The position numbers were made by a program, and so were the translations under genes. The notes beneath the pieces were generated by a model. The model worked only from the letters and a program-made list of their open reading frames with translations, ran no database searches and was not told where the DNA came from. From contig NC_063159.1 of the NCBI RefSeq assembly GCF_020921035.1, positions 9,340,501 to 9,404,500 of the forward strand: a stretch of 64,000 nt of DNA, given 5' to 3'. The stretch is from Rhodamnia argentea. Lineage: Eukaryota > Streptophyta > Magnoliopsida > Myrtales > Myrtaceae. How positions within the stretch are numbered: position 1 is the first letter of the stretch; each line of letters starts with the position of its first letter. This document shows, in pieces, positions 47,312-59,125 of the stretch.

Positions 47312-50300
47312 CTAAGAAGGGATTTCGTAGCATTTGACGGTTCCAACTAAAGCAAGTGCCTCCGCTAGCGCCTTCAAGAGATAATCTGGAGATTCTTCTA
47401 TACAAGTCAGTTCATGCTGTGACTGCATAGAGCTGAGAATCCTCCCGACGACCTGTTCACGAGCGAATACCAAGTTTACCCTATCTTTTACTTGAATTCA
47501 CCGATCACCAGCATGCGTGAGGAAGTACCCTTTCAATGGACAAGCTGAAAAGAATATGGTCGATCCACTAACCTTGCGAGCATACCCTCCATATGCTATG
47601 CCTCCAATAGAAGCATCCAATGGCCTGAGCGATCCAACTGTTGATTGCCCATCCTTGAAATTCTCGTCTAATATACATAATGGAATTAGCTTAAAACCAG
47701 GAGACATGAATGGAAAAAAAAAACAGAAAAAAAGGAAAATGGCAGAGCGAACAGAAATAAGACATGAGGCAACACCAGAAACAGATTTAGTTTGGAAAAG
47801 CCCGTGTTTCTTTAGTCCAGCAACCGTATGAGCATTGGTGCCGCCCGCCAATTGAAGAAAACCTACATTAGAAGAGTAAAGCAATACTAGGCATTCTACA
47901 AATAAAACGAATATGTCTACTAGAGAGAGAACATAAAATTTACAAACCCCTAGGTCTGTCACTCGCAGCAGCCAGACGAACAGCAAAGGTGATAGATTCC
48001 CTTGTGGCTCCACGTCCGATATCCCCACTCATAGGACGGCCATCCAACTGCAATTAATCACATTGAAGCAGCTGTTTTATGCCTCTATATATCACACACA
48101 GTGGGTCCTGGAAAAGCGATAATAGGATGTTTTAGAGCAAGGTCGTGTGCACCTGCCACAAATTAAAGCAACGTAGGCCAGGTTCCATGATTGAATACAT
48201 GGCATTCATTGTGGAGATGGATGAATCCCCAACATCGGGAAAGCTAACCTGGATTTCTTAAAGCGCAAAAGTTATCTATCCACTCAGCATGTACCCAAAT
48301 AACTAACATTTTATTCTGGCCAAACATGTAAAGGTTCTTTACTCACCGCAACTAATCTCAGATGGTTGATCGCGTCTCCCAAACCATCCCAAAGTGACTT
48401 AAAGTGCAAAGTTTGCCTGCGAGAAAGGGGATCAAAGTCTCAAAAAAGGACACATACTTGGATAAACCAGATTATTTATCTTCACAACATATTAAGACCA
48501 ATGTCAGATGGGCAAGATGTTGTTGGTCTCTTTACCTTCCTGTTTGACAGCATGAATGTCATGATGTTAAATATATCATTTTCACTTCAAACATCAGGAA
48601 TTCAAGGTTATGACTGTGGTAAAAGTTGCTACAAAGAAGTCGCAATAATCCTTTGATAACGTGAAAGTCAAGAATTCAAGGGAATACCAGGGAAAAGTTG
48701 CCGCAAGAAAGTCCCAATCATTCACAGCAGGTTATTTAAGACAGTCCCATTAAAAAACAAGGATTTTACATTCATCACCAAACTATTACCTTCCGCTTGT
48801 ATGTATTTCTAAAGCATCAATGTCATCTCTTCTCAAAAGCTCAGAAGTAGCAGCAGCATCTCTTACGTATGTATGCACGCCTAAGTCAAATTGAAGGTGA
48901 TTAGCATTAAAACATGACAAAATGATGACAGCAGGGAAAATGTGGATTGGGAAACCTCGCGTAAAGAAGCAAGGCGGTTAAAATGGCACTTTGAGAAGGA
49001 GGGAAACGCACTTATTTTATCATATGGGCAAACTGGAATGCATCGCCCACAACCATAACATCGCTCAGTCAAAACACCACCCTGCATATTCCCATATCAA
49101 ATTTTCCGCAGAATCCAACTACAAAATTCCAAGATCGACTAGCTTGAGTCCTTGGTGAACTAGATAGAGAACAAGGACCTGTTTTTTACCCTCATCACTG
49201 GTATTCCAAAGATGGCCTGCTGAGGATTTTCTTTCTCTAGTGATATTGCATTAGCAGGACATACAATCTCACAAGGCCTTGAGCAGTCTTGGGGGCAATC
49301 GGCTGGATCAAACTCTGTCAAAAAGATTCTTAAGTTCATGAAAAAATCACAAGTCATTTTTAACTGACCCTTGCAAAACCAGCTTGATGCACAAGTAATC
49401 AAACATAGCTATTCATATTTAGGAACTATAAGTCATCTATATACTAAGCCACAGTTAGCTCAAACAACCATATTTACACCAGATTATGTCCTAAGGTCCT
49501 CACTTTGATACTAGATTGTTCTAAATTACAGCATAGGCTCAAATTTCCTTGTAGCCAATCCTATGAGGAGGTTGTGCTTCACTCAAAATGGCTTTTACCA
49601 GCTTTGCGAAAGTGAAGATCCTCGTCATCATTAACACTTATCATCACCCAAGGCCTCCCAACCTCCACGATTTCTCTCGCCGCCTCAATCCCCTGGTTCA
49701 CTGCATTCACCACTGATTCATCGGCAGCACAGTCAATGCAGTCCACTGCACATGATTTCCAGATTCCCCATTCAAAATCATGTCACCGTCACAAAGCATA
49801 CGTAACAAAGAGACAAGAGAAACAACTCCAAAACACAAACGAAAGGGCCTTGAAAATGTCTAACCTCCAGCTAAAGTGTAAACCAGAGAAAGATTCCTGA
49901 TGTCAACTACATCCTGGAAACAGACAACACCGAGATGCTCAGGAAGCTTAACAAGAAAGCACAGAACGCAAGAATTTTGAGGCTCGAACCCTTAATCACC
50001 TCGAAACTAGCACCGCAAATAAGCTTGACCCAGTTTCCATTCTTGAGAGAATCGACGGGAGAAGACCTGATTGAGTGGATTCCGAGCGATTTCACCATGT
50101 TTCTGACGTCCTGAAGGCATTTCTGGTTACTGGGTCTGAAATTCACTGTCGTCATAGCACATAAAACACGTCGTTATAATGCACTACCAAATAACAAACG
50201 ATAAAGAGAAGCAAGAAAACTAAATGAGTGTGTTGTAATGAAGACGGTGGCGAAGAAGAAACAAAAACCTTGGGGTTGCACAGGAATTGAAGCAGTACAT

Positions 50301-50320
50301 GAGAAGCAGCTCCAAGCCAT
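47312..50320 (-). CDS. LdpA-like 4Fe-4S protein (light-dependent period homologue), probably plastid
   Basis: Thirteen exons on the minus strand: 50320-50269, 50145-50000, 49913-49865, 49745-49599, 49314-49190, 49081-49012, 48880-48790, 48416-48347, 48248-48153, 48047-47948, 47862-47776, 47667-47573, 47452-47312. They join in phase to 422 aa. LdpA is a cyanobacterial Fe-S protein that lets light or redox state alter the circadian period; plants keep a nuclear homologue whose role I do not know. The conserved start of the domain (WVKLICGASFEDVVDIRNL), a CIDC pair (85-88) and WVMISVNDDEDLHFRKAEFDP lead into two cluster motifs: DCPQDCSRPCEIVCP (137-151) and CYGCGRCIPVCP (181-192). The C-terminal half (SFPDVG, GRPMSGDIGRGAT, QLAGGTNAHT, GGIAYGGYARK) matches the LdpA C-terminal domain. 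The first exon gives MAWSCFSCTASIPVQPQ, which is Ser/Cys-rich and plausible as the start of a transit peptide. The start codon is the least certain part. Confidence 0.9.
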
Positions 50321-53300
50321 GTCCAAATGAAAATCGTCAGAAGAAGGGAGTTGGATATTTTCTTTTTCCCCTGCTTAGATGGATGAAATTCATAATTGCT
50401 GCAGAATTTGGCGGTCGGAGAGAACGACATTGGGCTTACATAGAGGGCCAGTACTTGGAACAAGATAAAACACCCTAAAAGCCCAATTACCTACTCAGGC
50501 CCTTAAGCAGAACTTCTTTCGAGAAATTTCACAAGAAGCAATGCATAAATATCTCTTTGACATTGAAGATTTTGCTGTGTCCGAGAAGTGGGGAAGGTGA
50601 GGAAAATGGGATGTGGAATGGTTAGCTTTGTCCAAGATTTTGTGAATTAGCTCAATGTTGTGATTGAAATTTGTTGTTTATTTGCCTCATGATATTGTGC
50701 GGTCAATGCCTAAATTAACATCGACATGCCATTCATTATCTTGTCCCATAAAAGATAGCATCAAGTGTGGCTAATAAGATACCGAAAGTTCTGAGTTGCA
50801 TTTGGGGGGATATCGAATTGCAACAGAAATGGAATGGATTCGAATGACAAGAAAGCTTGCGGGTGATGTCACGTTCATCGTAAGTGACGGCGAGATCCAA
50901 TGGGATGCAAGTCGGGCATGTCCTACAAATGTAAACTAATATTGGGCAACGAGACCTCATGGACTACAAATAGGGAAATTATATCAACTGCCTTCAGGGC
51001 AGATTTGTATCGACGGCACCTTGCTTGACTATTACATCATTGACATGAGACTGTTCAGTGACTATATAATGCGAATCAAAATGAAGTCATATCAATCGAT
51101 GGTGCACTTATTTATTGTAATAATCAAATTGAAGCGGAGCGGTGATTGTTTTAAGTGACTCATTGCTATATAACAAATTTTATGTTTCATTGTGATAACA
51201 AGGGAGAAAGATCTTGCTATTTTAGATTTTGAGAATTTACTCATTTAGCCAAACTAGTTACCCATTAAAAATCGCTAATTCAATCGCAACTACAGATGTG
51301 ACTAATTAAAACCTATCACCTGTAGTTACTTCATTATTAAACAAATATTCAACACATTAAACAAAGTGGGAAACTAAACAGACAGAAGAGGGAGAAAATG
51401 GGGGCAACCAACAAACGCAATGGCCCTTGCTAGCAGTGAATGACAGTAGTCGGGACCGAACTTCCGATCATGGGCGATGACAGCCACGACCCTTGCCAGT
51501 TAACATGGAAAGACTCGGGCCGTTGAAGCAACCCTAGGTAACGGCTGCCCAACCCTCTCCCCTTGCCTAAAGGTGAGGGTTGGACAACAAGCGATCTGTT
51601 CCACATTCTCTCTTTTTGGCCAAAAAGTGCTGTGGAAAAACTTGAATTCCCATAAAATGTAGATAGAATTAAAGAGGGAAAAAGGAGAACACATTTTACC
51701 ATGTCCACTGCCAGAAAATTATCAGTGTACTAGAGGACGGAAGACCGATATCAAACAATTTTACAAAGTAGGCGACAAAAATAAATAGGCTGTTCCATCA
51801 TCAATCACCAACCATGACTGAAGGTATTCGATATTGACCAGGTTTCTTTCGATGAAGCCAGCCCATGACAGATAGGCACCTAATTTACTTCGTCAAAGAG
51901 GCTCCAACCCTCGGTCTCAATTGTCAAGTCTGCCAAAAGGGAAAAAGAGTAAAGCTACTGGCGAAAAAATGAATGGTAGGCTTTATTCTTGAAGGTAATT
52001 ATATGCACATAAATTGCTGTCTCAAAATAGAAACATGTGTTTTACAGGCGAGAAAATGCACATGCCACAAGGTCACATGGAATAGCATTTCAAATCTCAT
52101 CTTCACCAATTCTGATATAAGATCTCTGATCCAACTCAGGACAAAGGTGTAAATGAAATTTAACTCAGAAAACATCGCATTGCCATAAAAGTGCAGCACA
52201 GTACTAAACATTACATGAAACAGTGAGTCATGACTTACCCTATCATGCATGCCTTCTGAAGCAGCAAGCGTCCACACAATTTGCTCGCTTACTATTTGAC
52301 AGTATAGATGTGGTTCCTGGAACATGGTCAGATGTTTTCTCCCAAGCTTTGCCCATATTTCACATTTCACAGTAAATGATCAGTTGATTTGCTAAAATTC
52401 CATTGGTCCATTCTTTTTTTCATTCCTAATGAGACATTAACCTCTTACGATTTCACAGAAGCAGCAAGCACAAGATTATTAGGAATAGTTAACATTGATG
52501 CACCAAGATGAGTTTGTTACTGAACATCTATTCCAAATAGAAACATCACAGTCCTGAATGACAATGTGATATATACAAGATCAAAGTTATCATTGCCTAA
52601 CCATCTGCCTCTATTTTCTTTTCAGACAGCCAGATGCATTAATCTGCGTTTCAACACAAAGGTATGGTAGTTGAGAGAAACAATATCTCAAACAATACAT
52701 GGTTTTAGTGGGCGATTCCATACCAAGGATTTTTTGAATGGTTAGCAGGAATAAGGATAACGCCCATCCTCTCCACAATGGTTTAGCCAACGATCCTCGT
52801 CAATATTTGTGTTGCCCCATCACTGACTGGCCTTGCAATTCCTTCTCCAGTTCTGCTAGATAAATATGATACTGCCCATCTTAGCAGATGCAACCCAAAA
52901 AGAAAAAAGAAAGCCAGAATTGATACCTTGGCAAAGTAAAATAATCAATTTGAAGAGCCAGAATTGACACCTTGGCAAAGCGAAATAATCAATGTGAAGG
53001 AAAGTACTAGCCAGCTCAAAAAAACGCAGTGCCCGCCCTAGATGCATCAAGCTCTGGTCCCTCACCCTGCTAGCATCTCCAAACCATGCGATATGAACTT
53101 CCAACTATTTCTCCAAAACGTTGTCCAGCCAATGAATGCATGTACGAGATCCATAACTGTATTTGTAGGGAAAAATCTACAAACAATGATGAGGACACAC
53201 ATTGTCAGGGAGATACACCCAGCGCGACTGACAAGAGAGACAAAAATCAATTTCGAAGGAGATGCTTGACTTTAATTCTGTATCTTCAAAAGTGGTAAAC

Positions 53301-53608
53301 CAGTTCACTATAACATTTTATCTTTCAGGTACAACTATACAAATAGGATTTGAAAAACAACTGAAGAAAAACTAGAAATCAAGCGGACAATTAACTTTGC
53401 ATCCTGTGAAAAGCAAAACAAAATGATCTTCTAATGACAAATGCAGCTGTGGGTAGTCATATAAGCATTCCAATAAACTAAACCCACTGAGTAAGGTGAA
53501 TTCTCCATTGCATTTAGAATCCACCCAGTCGACTTCACAGATAAGTATACCAAGAGATTCTACTATAATAGTTGCCAAAATGAAAAGGATTATAATGCTT
53601 ACTCAGAA
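50321..53608. other. Intergenic; LdpA-like promoter and PPR 3' flank
   Basis: No gene is supported. 50321 to about 50600 should hold the promoter of the LdpA-like gene. The longest frames (51999-52370 and 53042-53298) do not resemble proteins I know and lack splice partners. A 44-bp tandem duplication lies at 52912-52999. Sequence near 53270-53608 is probably the 3' UTR of the PPR gene. Confidence 0.45.
52912..52999. repeat. 44-bp tandem duplication
   Basis: Two adjacent copies begin AGCCAGAATTGATACCTTGG and AGCCAGAATTGACACCTTGG. They continue GCAAAGTAAAATAATCAAT against GCAAAGCGAAATAATCAAT, with only a few differences. Confidence 0.8.
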
Positions 53609-55837
53609 CTAATCAAGCTCAAGATAAGGCTCCAGAATTGTTGTTTTCATGACATCATCCGGCACTATCCCGTCTCTTAACATGCGTTCATACCAAATCT
53701 GGCCTTCCTCTATACTTCCAACTTTGCAATAGCCAAGAATCAAAATGGCATATGCTATTACATCAGGCACTAAATGCCTGTCTTTAGCACAATAAAACGC
53801 AAGCGCTGCTTCCGTCATGAGTCGCCTTTTACAAAGACCATCAATAAGAATGCTATAACAAACTATATTTGGAGAAATCTTCCTATTTAGCATCTCCTCA
53901 TAAAGTTCAAAGGCATTCTCAAGGTTCTGAGATTTAAAGTACCCATCAATTAGACAACTGTAAGAGATGAGATTAGGTTCTGGACCCTTTTCCAGCATTT
54001 CTCTGAACAAAGACATTGCTCCATCGATTTTACCTTCTTTGCAATGAGCATCGATTAGAATTGTAAATGTTATGGTATTCGGTTTTAGTTGTCCATAATT
54101 AAGCTTCTCAAAAAGTTGAACAGCCTCGCCCAGCATTTTCAAAGAGCAATACCCGCAGATCACAGTATTGTATGTCACAATATCAGGCTCTAAGCCTCTT
54201 TCTTTAACTTGATCAAAAAGCTGCAGAGCCTCCCCTAGACGAGCCTCCTTAAACAACACGTTAATGAGAACATTATATATAGCAATATCTGCTATCACTC
54301 CATTCCACTGCATCATCTTGAAAATCTCTAACCCAAGAGTTGAGTTATGTTGCTTGCATGCACCATCAATAAGAGTGCAATAAGTTACAACGTCTGGTGA
54401 GAAACCCTTCTTCAATAATTGGAAAAAAAGAAGCAAAGCATAATTCAGTCTTCCCAACTCAATAAGCGCACTTATGAGCATGGTTTGAGTCACAACATCA
54501 GGTCTTACGCCATAACAACCCATCTGGCTATACACCTTTAGAGCATTTGTAATACATCTTAATTTAAACCAGCCGTTTATCAAGGAGTTAAAAACAAAGA
54601 CATTCGGATTAAGCCCATGGCCAACACTTTGATAAAAGAATCTGAGAGCATCAGCCATCAAGCCTCGCTTGCAAAGACCATTTATTAGCACATTATAGAC
54701 AACGATATCAGGCTCTTCACCACTCATCATTATATCATCATACAACCTAAAACCATCCCTTAAGTATCCAAATTTGCACAAGCCTCCGAGAAGACTGCTA
54801 TAGGTCCAGAGAGAAGGTACATAACCAAGCTTCAACATATGACCAAACATCCCACATGCCTCCATTATCCTATCATTCAGACACATCCCATTGATAAGAA
54901 TGCCATACGTGATCATATTTGGTTTGATCCCAGCCTTCAAACATCTTTTATGCAACACGGCAGCCCTTCTCAAATCTCCATTTTTCAAAAATGCATCCAT
55001 AATCGAACTATAAGTCACTACATCGAACTCAATACCTTTATTCAATGCCTCCGAGAGAAGAGCATAACCCTTATCCAACTTTTTAGCTTTTAGAAGACCA
55101 CCAATGAGAATAGTATAAGTTACAAGATCGGGATCGACACCATTCTTTGCCATGAGCTCATTCACCTCAAATGCCTTGTCTAGCCTACCCTCCTTACAGA
55201 AACCATTGACCAAAATACTGAAAGACGCTACCGATGGCTCTGGACCAGTTACTTGTAACATTTTCAAATATCGAAGAGCTAAATTGCTCTGACTCCTCTC
55301 ACAAAGAGCTCTCATAATCTTGTTACACGCTATGATATCGAGGACAACGCGACCATCAATCACCGCATGATGAAAATTCCAACCTCTTTCAATTTCCCCC
55401 CTCTTCAAGAACCTATCCATCACATGCTCATAAATAGCTCTATGACACTGACTTCCAAATGATTTGCACATGGACTTGTAAATACCGATAACTTCATCAG
55501 CACGATTCACATCAACCAAAAAATCCAACATCCCTGATAATGAGGAATGTGATACCACAATGCGCAATTCGCACATATAGTGAAACGTACGCATGCATTG
55601 GTTGACCATTCTATATCTGCGGTAACCATCAAGCAAGAAGCTACATGCCACTCCCAATTTTCCATTTGCACCATACGTCCTCAAACCATCACAAATTGGA
55701 ACAGATAAATCAGAAGAACTCACGATGCAATAACCAATCATTTTGTCAAAAACTCTGTTGGCAGGGGCAAACATATTCTTGGAAAGCAACTTATGGAGGA
55801 GAGCACAAAAAGAATGCATATCATGGTGAAATCCCAT
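53609..55837 (-). CDS. P-class pentatricopeptide repeat protein, N terminus not resolved
   Basis: A single open frame of about 742 codons without introns, as is usual for PPR genes. From about residue 190 it is an unbroken array of 35-residue P-type repeats (for example PDLVTYTILIGGLLKAKKLD, PNMITYGILINGMCLNDRI, PDIVVYNVLINGLCKRGLM, PNTITFTILIDAHCKEGKID). The array continues almost to the C terminus, which ends ILEPYLELD. No E, DYW or SMR domain is present. Such proteins bind organellar RNA in mitochondria or plastids, with base choice set by repeat residues 5 and 35. The frame starts abruptly at MGFHHDMHSFCALLHKLL, which lies inside the conserved region, and no transit peptide is visible. 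A stop (TGA) lies four codons upstream, and the sequence before the ATG (ATCAGAGCAG) could be a splice acceptor. So either a 5' exon was missed or the gene is N-terminally truncated. Confidence 0.9.
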   Translation of the reverse strand: MGFHHDMHSFCALLHKLLSKNMFAPANRVFDKMIGYCIVSSSDLSVPICDGLRTYGANGKLGVACSFLLDGYRRYRMVNQCMRTFHYMCELRIVVSHSSLSGMLDFLVDVNRADEVIGIYKSMCKSFGSQCHRAIYEHVMDRFLKRGEIERGWNFHHAVIDGRVVLDIIACNKIMRALCERSQSNLALRYLKMLQVTGPEPSVASFSILVNGFCKEGRLDKAFEVNELMAKNGVDPDLVTYTILIGGLLKAKKLDKGYALLSEALNKGIEFDVVTYSSIMDAFLKNGDLRRAAVLHKRCLKAGIKPNMITYGILINGMCLNDRIMEACGMFGHMLKLGYVPSLWTYSSLLGGLCKFGYLRDGFRLYDDIMMSGEEPDIVVYNVLINGLCKRGLMADALRFFYQSVGHGLNPNVFVFNSLINGWFKLRCITNALKVYSQMGCYGVRPDVVTQTMLISALIELGRLNYALLLFFQLLKKGFSPDVVTYCTLIDGACKQHNSTLGLEIFKMMQWNGVIADIAIYNVLINVLFKEARLGEALQLFDQVKERGLEPDIVTYNTVICGYCSLKMLGEAVQLFEKLNYGQLKPNTITFTILIDAHCKEGKIDGAMSLFREMLEKGPEPNLISYSCLIDGYFKSQNLENAFELYEEMLNRKISPNIVCYSILIDGLCKRRLMTEAALAFYCAKDRHLVPDVIAYAILILGYCKVGSIEEGQIWYERMLRDGIVPDDVMKTTILEPYLELD

Positions 55838-56849
55838 CAACTGCTCTGATCACTCACAGAACTGAATAACAGGAGCCAGTTTGGAGCAGAGGCTTCTAGG
55901 GCCAAGTCGCATCTTTTCGATCATCGTGCTTAGGCACACATTGGATATTGAGAAATTGCCTCACCATTTCACAGTATCAACCAACTTTTTCTTTGATTCA
56001 ACCAGAGTCCAGTTCAACATAGAAACCTTGATTTTTAATTTGGTAATAGAAGACCTTCACGCTCTTCCTCTCCATCATAGTGAATGCCAAACCTGCAGAT
56101 ACAACAATAGAAGAGGAAAAATGCACTTCAGTTGACATCTTTCCAGCATACCGTATCAGAGAATAGGAAAGCAAAAGGAGTTCAAAAGGGGAACATCCGA
56201 AAATGTTCAACGAGGGAATAAGTGAACAGAGCATGTGGAATAACTAGCTTCACTGGGGTTATCATTTCATACTAGACCGACCGTTGAACTCCTGTTAAGA
56301 AGACAGAGGACTAAACAAAGCAAGGAAGGAAGCTTTCCGCCACAAAGAACAGAAAACCCTTCTCGGGAATTTCACCAAGCATCTGGTGTGCAGCGTGTCC
56401 TGATCAATTTTCTCCCTTGAGTGATGTTTCATGGTTACAATATTGAAGACCCAAGTTGTAATTTCAACCATTCTCAACCCCGTTTCACTTTCCATACGCA
56501 ATGCCAAAATAATAACAATAACTATAATCACGCGTACATGTCGAGCGCGGGAAAACGCAATACGAATAACTCTTGAAGGCAAACCTGAGTTGGATGAACA
56601 TAGAGCAACTCCGGTTTAGTTGGAAAAGGAGACTTCTTCCCCCCCAACTTCAATGCCTTAGAGCCAGATTGCCTCCGGGAGATACTGAAAAGTGCTCTAG
56701 AATGTGATTTACGTCTGGTCTAGCCGAACAGCATGTAAAGTGGCAGACCGGTGATTGAGGCAGCTGCTCAACGGCAGCCACGTCACGCTGCTCAAATCCT
56801 CACCCTTTGTTTTTTCGGATAATAAATCCTCACCATTTGTTAAATGCAA
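55838..56849. other. Upstream region of the PPR gene; possible missing first exon
   Basis: I searched by eye on the minus strand for a short exon coding a basic Ser-rich transit peptide that could splice to 55840. I found none that was convincing. Plus-strand frames here (55881-56135, 56431-56619) are not protein-like. Confidence 0.4.
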
Positions 56850-57310
56850 AATCACACAAATGATCCATGAATTTTGATTCAATATATAATATAGTTCATT
56901 AACTTTTATCAATATCGTCCATGAGCTTTAACCCAATGTGTAATGTGACCTCTAGACTTTTAATTTGACGAAGATGGTTCTTGAAATTTTGCAACATGTT
57001 CAGTTTGAATAAGCATTGGGCTTTCGGCTTTCCCAAGGCCAACATTTAATCAAATGCTGGCTTAAAACTGAATCAAATACTTCAGTATTCTAAGAATGGG
57101 CTTTGAGGGCTAAAAGCCCCTTGGGAATGCTGAACCAAGCCCACCCTAAGTTGAATATGTCCTAAAATTTTAATGATCATATTGGTCAAATTAAAAGTTC
57201 AGAAATCACATTGCACATTGGATTAAAGTTCGTGGATCATATTAGTTAAATTAAAAATTCACGAACTACATTACACATTTGAACAAAATTCATGGACTAT
57301 TTATATCATT
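56850..57310. mobile_element. Foldback element of about 60-bp units with a nested inverted element
   Basis: The left arm has diverged units containing GATCCATGAATTTTG, GTTCATTAACTTTTATC, GTCCATGAGCTTTAACCC and GACTTTTAATTTGACG. The right arm carries their inverted partners (GGTCAAATTAAAAGTTC, GGATTAAAGTTCGTGGATC, GAACAAAATTCATGGAC). The centre (about 57000-57170) is a second, shorter palindrome, with AAGCATTGGGC and TTTCCCAAGGCC against CCCCTTGGGAATGCTG. That suggests one element nested in another. Confidence 0.6.
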
Positions 57311-57410
57311 ATCCCTTTGTTAATTCCATCATGCCAAATATGAAGATTTGAGAGGCTGGCGTTGTAGGGCCTAAAAGGAAACATACATATGACCCCATAA
57401 TAAAAGGTAG

Positions 57411-57490
57411 AGTTAATATTATGAAAAACCTTAAATTTGTATACATGTGATAAATTTATTTCAAATTAATTTTTGGGTCATCAAGAAATT
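57411..57490. repeat. Single arm unit of the AAAACC-TGTACAC-TGATAAATTTA family
   Basis: GAGTTAATATTATGAAAAACC, then TTGTATACATGTGATAAATTT. This matches the units at 33245-33430 and 59126-59340. It appears to be a fragment. Confidence 0.55.
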
Positions 57491-57521
57491 TTGTCTACAG
57501 ATATAGTTTAATTGATTATAG

Positions 57522-58728
57522 AAAAATTTCAAATAAGGATCTAAAGTGCCATCATTTTATCAAATAATGTTCTGAAGTGGCTATAAATGTTTCAAATAAG
57601 GTCTTACCTCATCGGTTGAGTAAATTTTTCAGTAGATCAAGGGCATTTTCATTTGAAAATAATTTTAACCGAATTTTTTTATAGTAGATTAAAAATTAGA
57701 AAAAAAAACTAACAGTTTTATAGAGGAAAAAAAAAACACAGGGGAGAGTGCTAGGCCCTCTCGCCTATGGCCACCTCCCCAATTGAGTGAGAGTTGTGGC
57801 CGTTTCCCTGTCCTAGAGATGCGAGGGCCTATGAGCCCTCACCTCTAGTCGGCAATAGTTGCCTGCCCTTATCTCTAGTCGTTGATCGTCATCGGTCCTC
57901 GCCGAAGCGCCGATGACCCCGCCGACCATCCCCGCTACCCATCGGCAATGAGGCGGAGGCCATAGGTGGAGGGCCAAAATTTTTTTTTTTAAGTCTTAGC
58001 CTTTTTTATTTTTTGAGTTTTATCTTTTTAATGGATCTTTTTTATTTTTTAACTTAATTTATTAAGATTTTGTGTAAAGTTTAGGAATCGGATCTAATGA
58101 TATGGTTTTATTGCTTTAGGTAACCTTATGTCCACATAAGAAAGACAAAATATTAAAAAAAGTTCAATGTTTTTCGTTAGTTAAATTGGACATAATTAGC
58201 GGAATGGCTTGATTTTTTAATTGAGTTATAGGCAAGGCCTTGCAAGTGCTTGCTGGCCTCTGGCAAGAGTCGCCCTACCCAAGTATTCGCTGGCCTGAAT
58301 GAGGCAACCTTCGCGCAGATTTGACGAGGGCCAGCTTTGCCTATGGCCATCGAGGCCGACCCTTACTTGTGGTTTCGAGAGCATCCTCGCCTAGACCTAT
58401 ACAAGAACGCCTAGTGCTGGTCATCGCTTGAAATCGATCACTACAAAAAGGAAAGAAAAAAAAATACAACAACGAAATAAGAAAAAATAAAGGACGAAAT
58501 GCCATTGACTAGCCAATGAGATCGGGCCCTTTTTTAAAACCAACATAGCCATTTCATATCCTTACTCAAGCGAGTGAGATCAAACCCTTACTTGTTTACT
58601 CAAACAATGAATACTTTAGCCCTTTATGTGAGAAAATAACGGCATTTTATGCCCTTATTTAAATCAATGTCTACTCTAGATCCTTATTTGAGTAAACATG
58701 GGCAGGTCCTTATTTGAGATTTTTCCTC
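57522..58728. mobile_element. Family A TIR element, largest copy, with target duplication
   Basis: About 1.2 kb. The left end AAAAATTTCAAATAAGGATC is inverted at the right as CCTTATTTGAGATTTTTCC. ATTATAG is repeated directly at 57515-57521 and 58729-58735. Extended outward, this is a 9-bp duplication with one mismatch, which suits a Mutator-type transposase. Two GC-rich core blocks (57745-57965 and 58225-58435) are separated by AT-rich sequence, so the element may itself be composite. There is no coding domain. Confidence 0.65.
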
Positions 58729-59125
58729 ATTATAGCTCTAAAAAACACAAAAGATTACGTGCATACAAAAGAAAAATAACATTAAATTATTTTGAATAAA
58801 CATCTTACTGCAAATTATTTTAACGTTGAAATAAATTAAGGAAAACAAATTAAGAAAATAAAGTAATATTGAACAATCATCTTACCACGAATACACGTAC
58901 AATGAAATAAATTAGAGAAAATAAATTATGAAAATAAAGTTGTTGCTATTTAATGCAAGCTCCCAGCCATTGCAATCGCTTCCACATTAGTAGGTGGTGT
59001 CCCTCCCATCACTTCCTCCTATTTTCCATCTTATTGCACACAGTGGCAAAGAAATTAAATTAAATTATTGAAAATAATTTTCGTAAATGCCCAGTAAATA
59101 CATAATGTAGAAGGTAATTTTCTTT
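58729..59125. other. Intergenic AT-rich spacer
   Basis: Sequence rich in AAATTA and AAATAAA words. A short near-repeat (GAAATAAATTAAGGAAAAC against GAAATAAATTAGAGAAAAT) lies at about 58829 and 58902. No gene. Confidence 0.5.

Noticed and set aside
54839-55093. Plus-strand frame inside the PPR gene
   Set aside because: Antisense shadow of the PPR coding sequence.
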